A stretch of DNA of 64,000 nucleotides from Serripes groenlandicus (GCA_031761405.1 JASEVX010000001.1:196185706-196249705), one strand, 5' to 3'; counted from the first letter of the stretch, positions 1 to 10,923 are shown. The notes: generated by a model not told the origin, from the letters alone. Numbers and translations are program-made.

Positions 1-19
1 ATTTGTAGAGAGCTATTAA

Positions 20-340
20 ATGAAAACCATTATATCACTTTTTATTTTATGCTAAATGATGAGATTCTTTGTTCTATCAGTGAAATAAAATCCATATCAC
101 TCACTGATAGTGGAAACCCGGTGTCCCGGGTTCGATCCCCAGTCGCGGCACTACGGTCATGGTGGAGTGCCCTTGGGCAAGGCACATTTTCTAGCCTAGT
201 ACTGGTTCGTTTACCCAGGGATCATGAATAATTAAATTTAATTGCGCGCTAAATGACCTTAGCTGTCGATGCGCCATAAAACAATATACATTCATTCATT
301 CACTGATAGTGACTTGTAATTTGATTTCATTACCTCTAGA
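20..340. mobile_element. AT-rich TATCACTGATA-type repeat, split by a SINE
   Basis: The sequence around 25-112 (TATATCAC, GCTAAATGAT, CTATCAGTGA, ATATCACTCACTGATAG) recurs in reverse complement at about 55287-55380, so this is a dispersed repeat. A SINE at 113-299 splits it. TCACTGATAGTG occurs on both sides of the SINE (101-112 and 300-311) and is best read as the target-site duplication. The repeat's own class and outer limits are unknown. Confidence 0.5.
113..299 (+). mobile_element. tRNA-derived SINE (SINE-1), 5'-truncated
   Basis: A pol III B-box match, GGTTCGATCCC, lies at 129-139. It is followed by a body containing GTGCCCTTGGGCAAGGCAC and CCCAGGGATCATGAATAA, and by an ATTC-rich tail. 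The same body occurs with a fuller tRNA-like head at 8141-8342. A 12-bp target duplication (101-112 / 300-311) brackets it. The CTTGGGCAAGGCA core resembles the conserved central domain of several metazoan SINEs; the exact domain name is not certain. Confidence 0.85.
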
Positions 341-584
341 ATAATTGGAATTTATTTTACTTAGTTTACTTTTGCTTATTTTTGTATTCGTAATTCAGTC
401 TAAAATGTTTTGTACGGTTTTATTTGGCGTACTGATATGATAGAAATGGTGTTCTCAGTCATTTACATCACATGAATTCACAATCTCGCTTGTAACTATG
501 CATGGTAGCCTTAATTGCACACTTTTTTCTAAAATAAAATGAGAACAAAAGATAATATAGCATATGTTTATATTTTAGAGGGCC

Positions 585-800
585 AAGCCCAGGTAGCTCA
601 GTCAGTATTCACCCGGGCTGTCAATCCAGGGGTTGTGAGATTGAACCCCAGCTTGGCTAACATTCTTTCCGTTGTTTGACAAAAATCATTGTGACAAGCG
701 TCATTCGTCTTTCAGCAATAGGCCTACAATCTATGTGGAAAGCAGCCAGTTGGTTTGAAAGATTGTTGTGAGAAAGCCAGGAAACACATGAATAGTTGAA
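585..800 (+). mobile_element. tRNA-derived SINE (SINE-2)
   Basis: The tRNA-like head has an A-box-like TAGCTCAGTCAGT and a diverged B-box GATTGAACCCC (639-649). The body has AACATTCTTTCC, TTTGACAAAAATCATTGTGA, and then CTATGTGGAAAGCAGCCAGT. The same order of blocks occurs on the minus strand at 31743-31975 and, decayed, at 4866-5012, so this is a dispersed SINE and not a tRNA gene. Confidence 0.8.
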
Positions 801-1698
801 CTGGTCGCCATGATAAGACTGAATAATAATTTACAATGGCGTTATCAATCCATCAATTAATTATATTTTGGGGTTAAATAAAATACATAAAATTTTAATG
901 AAATAAAATAAATTTCAGCCAATTAAATCATAGAAACAGACTTTGATCAAAGAAAAGTGTTCAGAATGAGCGTAAAAAAGTGATCACAATAATTGGAGTG
1001 GCAGATCGCTTTAAGACTGGATTGGAATGTGAGCTGAGCAATTCTGATCTGATTGGATTGAATATGAATGCAATCTTTTTCAATTTCATGATGTTCTATA
1101 TGAATGAAAAATGAAATAAAAATGCCTACCTCTTTAGGTCGAACCCCAGCTTCCATAGTTATTGTAAATTCCTATTGTTCACAAACACCAATTAACACAC
1201 TAATACTGTTTGAAAATTCCAAGTGAATATTTCCCTACACAAATAAACAACTAAAATAGGTCCTTTTGAATTTAATTGCACTATTAATTTCCCCTTAAAT
1301 TTCTTTGTCTATATTCATAATGTTAGATTATAATAAGAATCCTATGTATTCACTTAAAATAAAGATAATCAAAAATTAAATTGAGTCTCTCTCCTTTTTG
1401 ACTGAATTATTTTTGTAAACATTGTGAGAAAACTAGATATTGCTTTTCTGAAACTCTATTTTTGTCTCAAAATTACCTATACATTAGTCAATATTGAGCT
1501 TTTTTCCCTCTAAGACTGAATTTTGAAGCCAGTAATATTAATAGACATCTTTTCTAAATGTTGTGAGAAAATGAGACATTACTTTACCAAAACTTTGTTT
1601 TTTATAGTGCTGAACTACATATATATTGAGTTGAAGATTCCTCTCATATCAATGACAGATTTCTGGGCAGAAAAGCATATTTCACTGGATAACATGGT
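801..1698. other. AT-rich stretch, nothing recognised
   Basis: I see no sustained reading frame, tandem repeat or element end here. Short A/T runs and TTGTGAGAAAA-like words occur around 1425 and 1560, which may be decayed TFB1 arms, but they are too weak to annotate. Confidence 0.4.
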
Positions 1699-1702
1699 GT
1701 AG

Positions 1703-1847
1703 CCCTTTCCCACATACAGACGTTCATTATGAGCAATTTCTCAATTTGACAAAATATTTCCTTACAACTCCGTTCAATCATTTACAGCAACGTACCTTTC
1801 ATATTTTCTAAGTCGTCTGCTGTAATTTTGATGCATGTGGGAAAGAG
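1703..1847 (-). mobile_element. TFB1 foldback element, decayed
   Basis: It begins CCCTTTCCCACATACAGACG and ends ATGCATGTGGGAAAG, followed by TTAA (1848-1851). The left TTAA is mutated to GTAG. The left palindrome arm is largely deleted; ATGAGCAATTTCTC and AAGTCGTCTGCTG remain. Confidence 0.75.
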
Positions 1848-2032
1848 TTAATATGGGCTTCTGCATATCCATATCAGGTTTAGCAGAGGCAATCGTGATA
1901 ACAATTATTCAAGCAAATATTCTGCCATACCTTAAAATCATTATGAGGAGATGGGTATCAAACCCTGCCCTGACATGTAAAATAGGCCCGAGGAGAATAA
2001 CTCTAATGAAACCATCCTGTATATGTTATTAA

Positions 2033-2421
2033 CCCTTTACGCCATACAACATGTCTGCAGCAATCAAGACAAATTTAACCCTTTCCAACATACAACAAAT
2101 ATGCAGCAGACGACTTTGAAATATAAAGACAAATTTAACCCTTTCCAACATACAACAAATATGCAGCAGACGACTTTGAAATATCAAGACAAATTTAAAC
2201 CTTTCCAACATACACAACAAATATGCAGCAGACGACTTTGAAAACAATCATGCAAACAAATAAAAAATCTCTATAAATGAAAGTACATTGACTGTATAAA
2301 GTTGAAAACATTTTAACAAAAGGTGAAATTGCTCATTTTGAACAATTTCTTCTTTTGTCACAGTGTTTTCACAAGTCGTCTGCTGCAGCTGCGTCAAAAT
2401 GTGTCTACAAGTAGGAAAGGC
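2033..2421 (+). mobile_element. TFB1 foldback element with amplified left end
   Basis: It is bounded by TTAA at 2029-2032 and 2422-2425. The left arm is repeated: TTAACCCTTTCCAACATAC recurs at 2075 and 2135, and with one change at 2195. A normal interior (AAAAGGTGAAATTGCTCATT) and right arm (AAGTCGTCTGCTGCAG) follow. The element is about 390 bp against the usual 220 because of this expansion. Confidence 0.85.
2075..2254 (+). repeat. 60-bp tandem repeat made of the TFB1 left end (3 copies)
   Basis: The unit starts at TTAACCC and runs through ATGCAGCAGACGACTTTGAA. Copies start at 2075, 2135 and 2195, exactly 60 bp apart. Each carries its own TTAA, so the array is a series of element left ends. 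Confidence 0.9.
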
Positions 2422-2443
2422 TTAAAACATGGAAAATCTATAA

Positions 2444-3224
2444 CAAGAGGCCCAAGACGGCCTGTATCGCTCCACGGCCATAAGGCAAAAATTAAATCTC
2501 CAAACAGCCCTGACCCCTGGTGGCCATGTTTTTTACAAACCACCATGGTTTATAGGAATCTTGTAGAGTGTCACCCAAGGAATGTTTCTGCAAAATTATT
2601 TGAAAATTGGCCAGACACTTTCGATGGAGAGGATATTTTAAGTTTTCACTATAGCCATATAAGGCAAAATAGCCCCACCCCCTGGCGGCCATATTTCTCA
2701 ACCAATCAACATGGCTTGAAGGAATCTGATAGAGGGTCACCAAAGGAACATTTCTACAAAATTATTTGAAAATCGGCTGAACACTTTCGGAGAAGAAGAT
2801 TTTTTAAGTTTTCACTATAGCTATATAAGGCAAAATAGCCCCGCCCCCTGGTGGCCATGTTTTTCAACCAATCAACATTTCTTGAAGGAATGTAATAAAG
2901 GGTCACCAAAGGAATATTTCTACAAAATATTTGAAAATCGGCCTGACATTTTCGGAGAAGAAGATTTATTAAGTTTTCACTATTTGTTTTCTTTTGGTTG
3001 CCATGGAAACCAGAATTTTGAATGGAAAACAAAAAATTTAAGGAATTTAAGAGAGGACATTGAGAGGATGCTTCCTATGAAGTTTCAACCAAATTGGTCA
3101 AGTGGTAAGGGTGAAGAAGTCATTTAAAGGAAAAAGTTAACGCACACATGCATGCACGCACACACACACAACAGACAATTCGCCATGACATAAGCTCTAC
3201 TGGCTTTCAGCCAGTGGAATTAAA
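2444..3224 (+). mobile_element. Helitron-like tandem-core element (F8/F1 type)
   Basis: It starts CAAGAGGCC with an AGGCC/GGCCT stem (2448-2463). The core has about three copies of a ~168-bp unit holding CCCCTGGTGGCCATGTTT and GGGTCACC (near 2504, 2671 and 2839). It ends with CATAAGCTCTACTGGC and a CTGGC-TTTCA-GCCAG hairpin (3199-3213). A short CACACA tract lies at 3142-3170. The right end matches the element ending at 41053, while the left end and core match the F8 group, so it is either a chimera or shows that the two groups share an ancestor. It has no coding capacity. Confidence 0.7.
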
Positions 3225-3249
3225 AATGAAACTGTAATTAAAAATAGTG

Positions 3250-3370
3250 TTGAAAGCACTGTGGCATAAGGAGAAATTGCTCATTATTAGCAGTTTCTTA
3301 TTTTGCCAAAATATTTTCAAAAGCTGTCTGCTATGTATGGGTAGAAATGCATCTGTTAGTGGGAAAAGGT
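3250..3370 (+). mobile_element. TFB1 fragment (core and right end)
   Basis: GTGGCATAAGGAGAAATTGC, TTTTCAAAAGCTGTCTGC and a degenerate GTGGGAAAAGG end are visible. No TTAA remains and the left arm is absent. Confidence 0.65.
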
Positions 3371-3495
3371 TTACTTCCTTTCAAATGCAGATGACTTTGG
3401 AAACATTGTAGGAAAAGGAGAACTTGTTCAAAAATCAAAAGAAAACATTTCTCCATTCCCCACAAAAAAAATCAACTCTGTATCATAATACACTT

Positions 3496-4280
3496 GCAAC
3501 TTTTCATATGTTACAAATTGTTCATCAAGTGGTTTCATATGTTAAAAATTGTTCATTGAGTGTTTTCATATGTTACAAATTGTTCATTGAGTGTTTTCAT
3601 ATGTTACAAATTGTTCATTGAGTGTTTTCATATGTTACAAATTGTTCATCAAGTGGTTTCATATGTTACAAATTGTTCATCGAGTGTTTTCATATGTTAC
3701 AAATTGTTCATCGAGGGTTTTCATATGTTACAAATTGTTCATTGAGTGTTTTCATATGTTACAAATTGTTCATCGAGTGTTTGCATATATGTTACAAATT
3801 GTTCATCAAGTGTTTTCACATTGTTCTTTGAGTGTTTTCATATGTTACAAATTATTCGTCAAGTGTTTTCATATGTTACAAATTGTTCATTGAGTGTTTT
3901 CACATTGTTCTTCGAGTGTTTTCATATGTTACAAATTATTCGTCAAGTGTTTTCATATGTTACAAACTGTTCATTGAGTGTTTTCATATGTTACAAATTG
4001 TTCATCAAGTGTTTTCATGTTACAAATTGTTCATCAAGTGTTTTCACATTGTTCTTCGAGTGTTTTCATATGTTACAAATTATTCGTCAAGTGTTTTCAT
4101 ATGTTACAAACTGTTCATTGAGTGTTTTCATATGTTACAAATTGTTCATCGAGTGTTTGCATATATGTTACAAATTGTTCATCAAGTGTTTTCACATTGT
4201 TCTTTGAGTGTTTTCATATGTTACAAATTATTCGTCAAGTGTTTTCATATGTTACAAATTGTTCATTGAGTGTTTTCAAA
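3496..4280 (+). repeat. 31-bp tandem array (about 25 copies)
   Basis: The unit is TTTTCATATGTTACAAATTG followed by TTCATCGAGTG, with C/T and A/G variants. Shortened units (TTTTCACATTGTTCTTCGAG) recur in a regular order. A block with the rare GCATATATG variant appears at 3783 and again at 4159, 376 bp apart, so there is higher-order structure. The array lacks stop codons over long stretches in more than one frame, which creates spurious open frames; it is not a gene. Confidence 0.95.
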
Positions 4281-4630
4281 ATCAGACAACTCTAAGCAAA
4301 TTATTACATCAGGTAAACAAATGTGGAAGAATAATAAATATAGTAATCCTTTGTCTGTTTATAATCAAAATTTAATATCAAAATGGTAGAATACTATATA
4401 AAACTCCAGTCTAATAATGACAAATGGAAAAACACAAATTTACAAATTTCCTTTAATGCCTTTATATTGGTCTATTTACTGCTGGTACAAATTTGCTGTA
4501 CCAGCGGTGTGCTTTTACCTCCCTTAACAATCTGTAATATGAATACAGACTATTTGGGGACTACAAAAGATGGCAACAAAGATATTCTGTTTTCCCATAT
4601 TCAGGATAATTGTCTTGACAGATTTTTTTA
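4281..4630. other. Unassigned AT-rich DNA
   Basis: No repeat end or credible coding exon is seen. A short open frame from 4383 has no recognisable domain. Confidence 0.4.
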
Positions 4631-4631
4631 G

Positions 4632-4800
4632 TTTTCTTTGTGTGATGTTTTACACCGTCTTTTTACAAAATTTCAATTATATAACTGCGTTTCCTGGGTA
4701 AGCTACCTGAGTTCTACTGGTCCGTTTATCCTGACACTAGCACGTCAGTCTTAATCCTCAGCGCCAAGCAGGGAAAGTAATTACTCCCATTTTTAACAAT
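4632..4800 (-). mobile_element. SINE-3 fragment
   Basis: It contains GTGATGTTTTACACCGT, GTTTCCTGGGTAAGCTACC, TACTGGTCCGTTTATCCTGA and GCGCCAAGCAGGGAAAGTAA in the same order as the fuller copy at 62815-63192, where a tRNA-like head lies on the minus strand. Here the head is missing. Confidence 0.65.
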
Positions 4801-4865
4801 ACAACAGATAACATTATGGGAAAAAAAATATCATATTCTTACTATGTTGACTAAAATTCACGCGA

Positions 4866-5012
4866 TTTCCTGTGGAGAAAGGATGGCTCAATTGTAATGA
4901 CAACAGCTTTCATTCCAATGGTTCCATGTTTGATTCCTTGCTCGGTCAACATTTTTTCTGATAATTGACAAAAGCCATTGTAACCATAGCATGATTTGTC
5001 CTCCATCAAAAG
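4866..5012 (+). mobile_element. Decayed SINE-2 copy
   Basis: GGATGGCTCAATTG, GTTTGATTCCTTGCTCGGTC and AACATTTTTTCTGATAATTG follow the order of SINE-2 (585-800), with many substitutions. Confidence 0.55.
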
Positions 5013-5020
5013 TTTGTTAA

Positions 5021-5240
5021 ACTATCCTACATACAACAAACCTGCAGCAGACGATTTTGAAAACCTAATGTCAAAAACCTGAAAAATCTCCATTAAAGAT
5101 AGCTTAATTGATAAATAAAGTTGAAAACATTGTGGCCAAAGGAGAAATTGCTCATCATGAGCAATTTCGCCTTTGGCCAAAATGGTTTCAAAAGTCGTCT
5201 GCCGCTATTGCGTCAAAATGCGTCTGGAGGTGGGAAAGGG
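5021..5240 (+). mobile_element. TFB1 foldback element, complete
   Basis: TTAA lies at 5017-5020 and a mutated right target (CTAA) at 5241. CTGCAGCAGACGATTTTGAA, the AT-rich arm and the palindrome are all present. The palindrome carries matched variants on both arms: GGCCAAAGG (5134-5142) against CCTTTGGCC (5170-5178), where most copies have GGCAAAAGG / CCTTTTGCC. Confidence 0.85.
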
Positions 5241-5356
5241 CTAAAAGGCAATGAGAGAGCAATTAGAACTTTGAACCAAAATCATTTCACTCATGGGAGA
5301 GTTAAATCGGATAATGCAAAATGTACAAGTAAGAATAAAAGCAGATTGAAACTTTT

Positions 5357-5522
5357 GCAGGAGACAACTTTGATAATATATTAACTTTGTACGAAGGCAG
5401 AAAAATCCTATAAATGAAAGTATACCTGTTGAATAGAGTTAATAACATTGTGGCAAAAGCAATTACTACTTTTGTAACATTGATTTCAAAAGTCGTCTGA
5501 GAGTGTATGTATATGGAAAGGG
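5357..5522 (+). mobile_element. TFB1, 5'-truncated
   Basis: It runs from a GCAGGAGACAACTTTG arm through ATAAATGAAAGTATACC and ACATTGTGGCAAAAG to ATATGGAAAGGG, and ends at TTAA (5523-5526). The left terminus is missing. Confidence 0.75.
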
Positions 5523-5805
5523 TTAAACCCTAATTTTGATGAAAACTGTCAACCCTTTTAGTGCATGCTTGTTACTAGCTAATCAGGTGACTAAGTCATG
5601 TAATCATTATGGGTTAAAACTGTTTTGCACGAAACCATCAAATTATTCTGCATTTTATGTTATTTGAAAAGATTTGTTAAAAAAGATAAAAATTCATGGT
5701 CTCATCAAGAAAAAAAAATCTCCTTTTCCCATTCAATTTATAAAACAATTTTCTCCAATTCATCCATACTTTTGAGCATTATTGTCTTTAGACTTATTTT
5801 GTTGT

Positions 5806-5950
5806 CCCTTTCCCTCATACAATTAACCTGCAACAGATTACTTTGAATCTAACATACCATCTACACAACAATGTGGGAAAAGATGGAACTATCTCTATAA
5901 ATGAATATAAATTATTGAATAGAGTAAAAACATTGTTGATAAAAAAAAAT
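5806..5950 (+). mobile_element. TFB1 left part
   Basis: CCCTTTCCCTCATACAATTA, AACCTGCAACAGATTACTTT, CTCTATAAATGAA and ATTGAATAGAG match the left arm and AT-rich spacer. The copy stops in an A-rich run before the palindrome. Confidence 0.7.
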
Positions 5951-5989
5951 AAAAAAAAAGTAAAATCAGTTTTTTTATGCATTTATGCA

Positions 5990-7330
5990 ACAAGAGTGCC
6001 AGTGCCGCCACAATATACGCCGCCACAAATTGGTCCTTTTAATTATTGCTTTTAACATGTATAACAAGACTACCATTGGAATCTCTATCAAAACGGCCGC
6101 ACCGAAAAATGGTAATTTCATGAAAAAAAAATCACAAAACTACCATTATGGTAAAACAATCATTTAATGGAAAAGAATCAGCAAACAAAGTATTGGATTG
6201 GATTGTTGGAGCTTAATGTCCCATTCAACAAATTATTTCAGTCAGGAAGAAAATAGGATACATATAAACAGAGATAGAACCCTATAGAGGCTTCCGATAT
6301 GAAAGTAGGTTAAATGGCAGTGTCGATATGTATCCTTTTTTCCTTCTGAGCATAACTCTTGCAAAAATCACTCTACCGGATAATCCCTGCTTTATGCACT
6401 TCTACCTGTTTGGAAACTTGAGTTGCGTTCTCAAGTGAATATGCTATAGAGACCAAGTTTCGAAAGGCACAACTATTGCAAAAATCGCTGAACCGGAAAA
6501 TCGCCGCTTCATGCACATCTACCCATTATAGTAATGATATTGACCAAGTTTTGAAAAGATTCAGTCAGAAACGTAGGAGGAGTTGCGTTCACAAGCCGCA
6601 ATATCAATCAGCTACAGAGACTAAGTTACAAGGGACATAAATCTTGCAAAAATCAATGAACCGGAAAATTGCCGCTTCATGCACATCTACCCATTATAGT
6701 CATGACATTGACCAAGTTTTGAAAAGATTCGGTCAGAAACATAGGAGGAGATGCGTTCACAAGGCTGCAATATCAATCAGCTACAGAGACTAAGTTACAA
6801 GGGACATAAATGTTGCAAAAATCAATGAACCGGAAAATCGCCGCTTCATGCACATCTACCCATTATAGTCATGACATTGACCAAGTTTTGAAAAGATTCG
6901 GTCAGAAACATAGGAGGAGATGCGTTCACAAGGCTGCAATATCAATCAGCTACAGAGACTAAGTTACAAGGGACATAAATCTTGCAAATATCAATGAACC
7001 GGAAAATCGCCGCTTCATGCACATCTACCCATTATAGTCATGACATTGACCAAGTTTTGAAAAGATTCGGTCAGAAACATAGGAGGAGTTGCGTTCACAA
7101 GGATGCAATATCAATCAGCTACAGAGACTAAGTTACAAGGGACATAAATCTTGCAAATATCAATGAACCGGAAAATCGACGCTTCATGCATATCTACCCA
7201 TTATAGTTATGACATTGACCAAGTTTTGAAAAGATACGGTCAGAAACGTTAGAGGAGTTGCGTTCACAAGAAATGGACGTACAGGCGGACAGATGGAGAA
7301 GATGACGCCAATATACCACCGCCTCCGGTT
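5990..7330 (+). mobile_element. Helitron-like tandem-core element (F5)
   Basis: It begins CAAGAGTGCCAGTGCCGCC. It holds about five 169-bp units; GCGTTCAC recurs at 6585, 6753, 6922, 7091 and 7260. The units contain CAAGGGACATAAATCTTGC and AACCGGAAAATCGCCGC. It ends after a GGACGTACAGGCGGACAGAT microsatellite-like tract and CACCGCCTCCGGTT. It interrupts a 47-bp repeat: AAATCAGTTTTT-type sequence lies on both sides (about 5963-5989 and 7331 on). No open frame. Confidence 0.75.
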
Positions 7331-7471
7331 AAATCAGTTTTTATATGCAACTATGCAAAAACATGGTCAACCTCTTTAAATCAGTTTTTTTATGTAACTA
7401 TGCCAAAATGTGGTAAACTTCTTTAAATCAGTTATTTTATGTAACTATGCAAAAATATGGTAAACCTCTTT
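7331..7471 (+). repeat. 47-bp tandem repeat, 3 copies
   Basis: AAATCAGTTTTTTTATG, AACTATGCAAAA and ATGGTAAACCTCTTT repeat at 7331, 7378 and 7425. A further partial unit lies on the far side of the F5 insertion, near 5963. Confidence 0.85.
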
Positions 7472-7560
7472 AACAAAAAGTTTAAACATTGAATTGAGTT
7501 GAAAACATTGTGACTAAAGGAGAAATTGCTCATCAAAGTTTTAAAAAGATATCCACTGCA
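7472..7560 (+). mobile_element. TFB1 interior fragment
   Basis: TTGAATTGAGTTGAAAACAT and GTGACTAAAGGAGAAATTGC identify half of the central palindrome. Both element ends are missing. Confidence 0.65.
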
Positions 7561-8020
7561 GATACAGCAAATGCCTCTGCATGCCAGAAAGAGTGAAAGA
7601 TGCTGCAAACACATCAGACCATTATCTGCATGTAGAAAAAAGGTTTATTCAATACTATTTAGATTTTTCTATTGTGTATCAATTTGGAAGAGTCCAATAA
7701 GAAGCAGTCAGGTTTCGAGTTTATTCCCCATTTCAGAAAGGTAATTTAGATTTATTTGTACACCTTTCCAGACACAAAACCATTATCAGCCATGGTCCAA
7801 TGTCATGCATCCCCCTACACAAATAAACGATTATGGATAAATTGGAATGAAGGTGTTATCTTCTTTAAAAGTCCTATTCCTACTTTGTGTAACTTCAAAA
7901 TATCCTTCTATGCACAAATTCAAAACAGCATTTCTAAACAATGCATGCAAAGTAGCCTGCACAGTTCAGATGCTTGAAGGCCGAATTCTGAAAGTTATTT
8001 ATCTTTATAATAATTTCACT
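7561..8020. other. Unassigned DNA
   Basis: Two short overlapping open frames exist on the plus strand, but neither shows a domain or splice context. No repeat boundary is seen. Confidence 0.35.
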
Positions 8021-8570
8021 AAATGTCGATGCATAGAAGAATTAAATTGCAAAATACTTCAAAACATTTTGCCTTGAAAAATTGAATGGCAAACTAGTGC
8101 AAAACTTAAATGATCATGCCTAGAAGGATTAAATTGCAAGGAACCCGCCGTGGTCGAAAGGTTAGCTTCGGGAATTTGCAACCAGGCATCCCGGGTTCAA
8201 TCCACAGTCGCGGCAGGACGGTCATGGTGGAGTGCCCTTGGGCAAGGCACATTTCCTAGCCTAGAACTGGTTTGTATACCCAGGGATCATGAATAAGTGT
8301 ACTGTCGCCGTGATATAACGGTGTAAAACCACAATAAAAAAAATACTGACAACTTTATGCCTAGAAGGATTGAATGGCAAACTACTGAAAAACTTTATGC
8401 CTAAAAGGATTGGATGGCAAAATACTGAAAAACTTTATGCCTGGAAGGATTGCATGGCAAATACTGAAAGACTTTATGCCTAGAAGCATTTAATGGGAAA
8501 TACTGCAAAACTTTATGCCTAAAATGATTAAATGGCAATACAGTGCAAAACTCAGGCCGTTACCTTTAAG
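8021..8570 (+). repeat. ~40-bp degenerate tandem repeat, interrupted by SINE-1
   Basis: ACTTTATGCCTAGAAGGATT with GAATGGCAAACTACTGAAAA repeats with drift from about 8026 to 8560. The SINE at 8141-8342 lies inside it. Confidence 0.8.
8141..8342 (+). mobile_element. SINE-1, near full-length
   Basis: The tRNA-like head starts GCCGTGGTCGAAAGGTTAGC (A-box region) and has the B-box GGTTCAATCCA (8194-8204). The body has GTGCCCTTGGGCAAGGCAC and CCCAGGGATCATGAATAA, and the tail is A-rich (AATAAAAAAAA). It matches 113-299 and supplies the head missing there. Confidence 0.88.
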
Positions 8571-8729
8571 AAGGTTATAGTATTTATTGTTTGAATGGCA
8601 AAATTCAGCAAATCTTTATTGAATGGCAACTCTAGGACAGTCAAGTTTAAGAATCTATTTCTATTCATCATTTTTCATTGAATGATCAACTACTGCAAAA
8701 CTATCTTTAAAGGGCATATTTTTTTTAAA

Positions 8730-9204
8730 CTAGAAATATCACTGAAGGTGATGAATACCCCCTGGTGCCTGACAATATACATATGTATGAGAAATTCAAG
8801 GGGCCATAACTCATTCAAAAATAATTCCAGTGCAACACGCCTACAATATGCACAACTAGGCTTGGTATCAATCATTCTTGTGAAGTTATATTGAATTCTG
8901 ACCAAGGGTTGCTGAGAAATAGTGTTCACAAGAAATGTCTATAGACCAACTGTGTATGTGAAATTCAAGGGCCATAACTCATTTAAGAATAATTCCAGTG
9001 CAACACGCCGACAATATGCACAACTAGGCTTGGTATCAATCATTCTTGTGAAGTTATATTGAATTCTGACCAAGGGTTGCTGAGAAATAGTGTCCAAACA
9101 AACGGACCGACCGACCGACCAACTGACCAACCGACCAACTGACCAACCGACCAACAAGTGTGACTCCTATATAGCCCCCAAAACTACGTATCTGGGGGTA
9201 TAAA
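8730..9204 (-). mobile_element. Helitron-like tandem-core element (F3)
   Basis: It begins CTAGAAATATCACTGAAGG with an ATCAC-TGAAG-GTGAT stem. There are two ~166-bp core units (GGGCCATAACTCATT, CAACACGCC, TTGCTGAGAAATAG). An (ACCG/ACTG)n tract follows at about 9104-9163. It ends with a CCCCC...GGGGG hairpin and TATAA. Minus orientation places CTAG at the 3' end, as in Helitrons. A second member is at 55807-56968. Confidence 0.75.
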
Positions 9205-9454
9205 AACAAGGACAGTTCCAATTAAGAAACTGATCTTAATTCATTACTTTTTATTGAATGGCAAAACATGGCTAATTTGAGACTATCAATTCTAAGAGTA
9301 TAATTTTTCACATTTTTAATTTCTTTTGGAAAATATTTCAATTTTCTCCACTTTATCTTGAAGAGAATCTGACTTTACATTTATAATTATAAAATGACCA
9401 TTGTGGATATCATTAATAATCTTGTTCAATTTAGTTTATTGACTAGCAATCCTG

Positions 9455-10425
9455 TGTTTTCCCACTTACAACAAATCTGCAGCAGAATGCAGCAGACTAC
9501 TTTGAAAATATCTTGACGAAACATAAAAAATCTTTATAAATAAAAGTATTTATAATGAACTGAGTTAAACAAAATTACAAGAGGACCATGATGGTCCTAT
9601 ATCGCTCACCTGATTTAATCAAACTTTTGACCCCAGGGCTATAATTTAAACAATCTTGGTAGAGGTCCACTAGATGATGCTACATACCAAATATGAAAGG
9701 CCTGGCCCCTCTACTTTTAGACAAGAAGATTTGTTAAGTATTTTCTCAATATGAGTCTATGTAAAACAATAGATCCCAGGGGAGGAGTCATTTTGCCCCC
9801 AAGGGCTATAATTTGAACAATCTTGGTAGAGGTCCACTAGATGATGCAACATACCAAATATCAAAGGCCGGGGCGGGGCCCTTGACTTTTAGAAAATATA
9901 TTTTTTTAAGTTTTTTCCATATATGAGTCTATGAAAAACAAGTGATCCCCGGGGACGTGTCATTTTTTACCCCAGGGCTATAATTTGAGCAATCTTGGTA
10001 GAGGTTCACTAGATGATGCTACATACCAAATATCAAAGACATGGGCCTTCTACTTTCAGACAAGAAGATTTTTTAAGTTTTGGTTAATTTCCCCTTTTTT
10101 TTTGCCTTGGCAACCAAAGTTCTGCATGGAATAGAATTCTTTGAACAAGTTTGAAAGAGATCCACCCAAGGAACATTCCTGTAAAATTATTTTGAATTTG
10201 GTTCATTGGTTGAGGAGGAGAAGTCGTTTGTAGGAAAATGTGAATGAACGGATGACGACGATGGCGGACGGTGAGCGATCACAAAAGCTCACCTTGCACT
10301 TTGTGCATAGGTGAGCTAACAAAAGGAGAAATCACTCATCATGAACAATTTCTCCTTTTGTAAAATTGTTTTATAAAATGTGTCTGCTGCAGATGTGTCC
10401 AAACGGAGCTGTATGTGGGAAAGGA
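9455..10425 (+). mobile_element. TFB1 split by an F8 element
   Basis: The left part (TTTTCCCACTTACAACAAAT, CTGCAGCAGA, ATAAATAAAAGTATT) ends near 9577. The right part resumes at 10319 with ACAAAAGGAGAAATCACTCA and ends GTATGTGGGAAAGGA before TTAA (10426-10429). The F8 element lies between them, so TFB1 is the older insertion. Confidence 0.8.
9578..10318 (+). mobile_element. Helitron-like element F8
   Basis: It starts CAAGA followed by the perfect stem GGACC-ATGAT-GGTCC (9583-9597) and ATCGCTCACCTGATTTAAT. The core has three units of about 180 bp with CAATCTTGGTAGAGGTCCAC and ACATACCAAATAT. The right end is a hairpin: AGCTCACCT, an inner GCAC-TTT-GTGC, then AGGTGAGCT. GCTCACCT near the left and AGGTGAGC at the right are subterminal inverted repeats. 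No coding capacity. Confidence 0.82.
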
Positions 10426-10429
10426 TTAA

Positions 10430-10700
10430 TGTTATCTGACATGTCTTTTGCCAACGAAGGCATGTGTTCTTCGAAACACTCGTTCATAATTTGCATGAAA
10501 TAGATACAGTTTAATCAAATTTATTGCACTGTTGTTTTTAAAACTCTTTGAAATGACAGTAATTACACCTCACACTTTTGAAACCATCATTTTAATATTA
10601 AATGCAATCCTCAAAATAAAATCCAACCAAAACTGAAACAAAACAAATCCCCTATACAATTTACACACAAACACTATCATCCAAAAGCCTAAAATGACAA
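10430..10700. other. Unassigned DNA
   Basis: AT-rich sequence with no repeat or coding signal that I can support. Confidence 0.35.
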
Positions 10701-10704
10701 TAAG

Positions 10705-10923
10705 CTACCTTTCCAACAATCAGACACATTTTGACACCTATGCAGGTGACTTTTGAAAACATTGTGACAAAACGAGAAATTACTGATGATGAGCATTTTC
10801 TCCTTTTGTTCCAATGTTTTCAACTTCAATCAGTAAATATATGTTTATTTATAGAAATTTCCATAGATTTGTCTCAATGTTTTCAAAGTTGCCTGCTGTA
10901 GATTTGTTGTAAGTGGGAAAGGG
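10705..10923 (-). mobile_element. TFB1, minus orientation
   Basis: ACCTTTCCAACAATCAGACA, GACTTTTGAAAACATTGTGA, a palindrome core and the AT-rich spacer on the right (CTTCAATCAGTAAATATATG) precede TTGTAAGTGGGAAAGGG and TTAA (10924-10927). In this copy the palindrome arms have drifted apart. Confidence 0.8.

Noticed and set aside
3560..4269. Overlapping open frames of 100-153 codons rich in Cys, Phe and Ile
   Set aside because: They are read-throughs of the 31-bp array, open in several frames at once, with no signal peptide logic, start context or non-repeat sequence.
8144..8212. A tRNA gene (also at 585, 29990, 31930 and 63125)
   Set aside because: A- and B-boxes are present but cloverleaf pairing is poor, and each continues into a shared SINE body.
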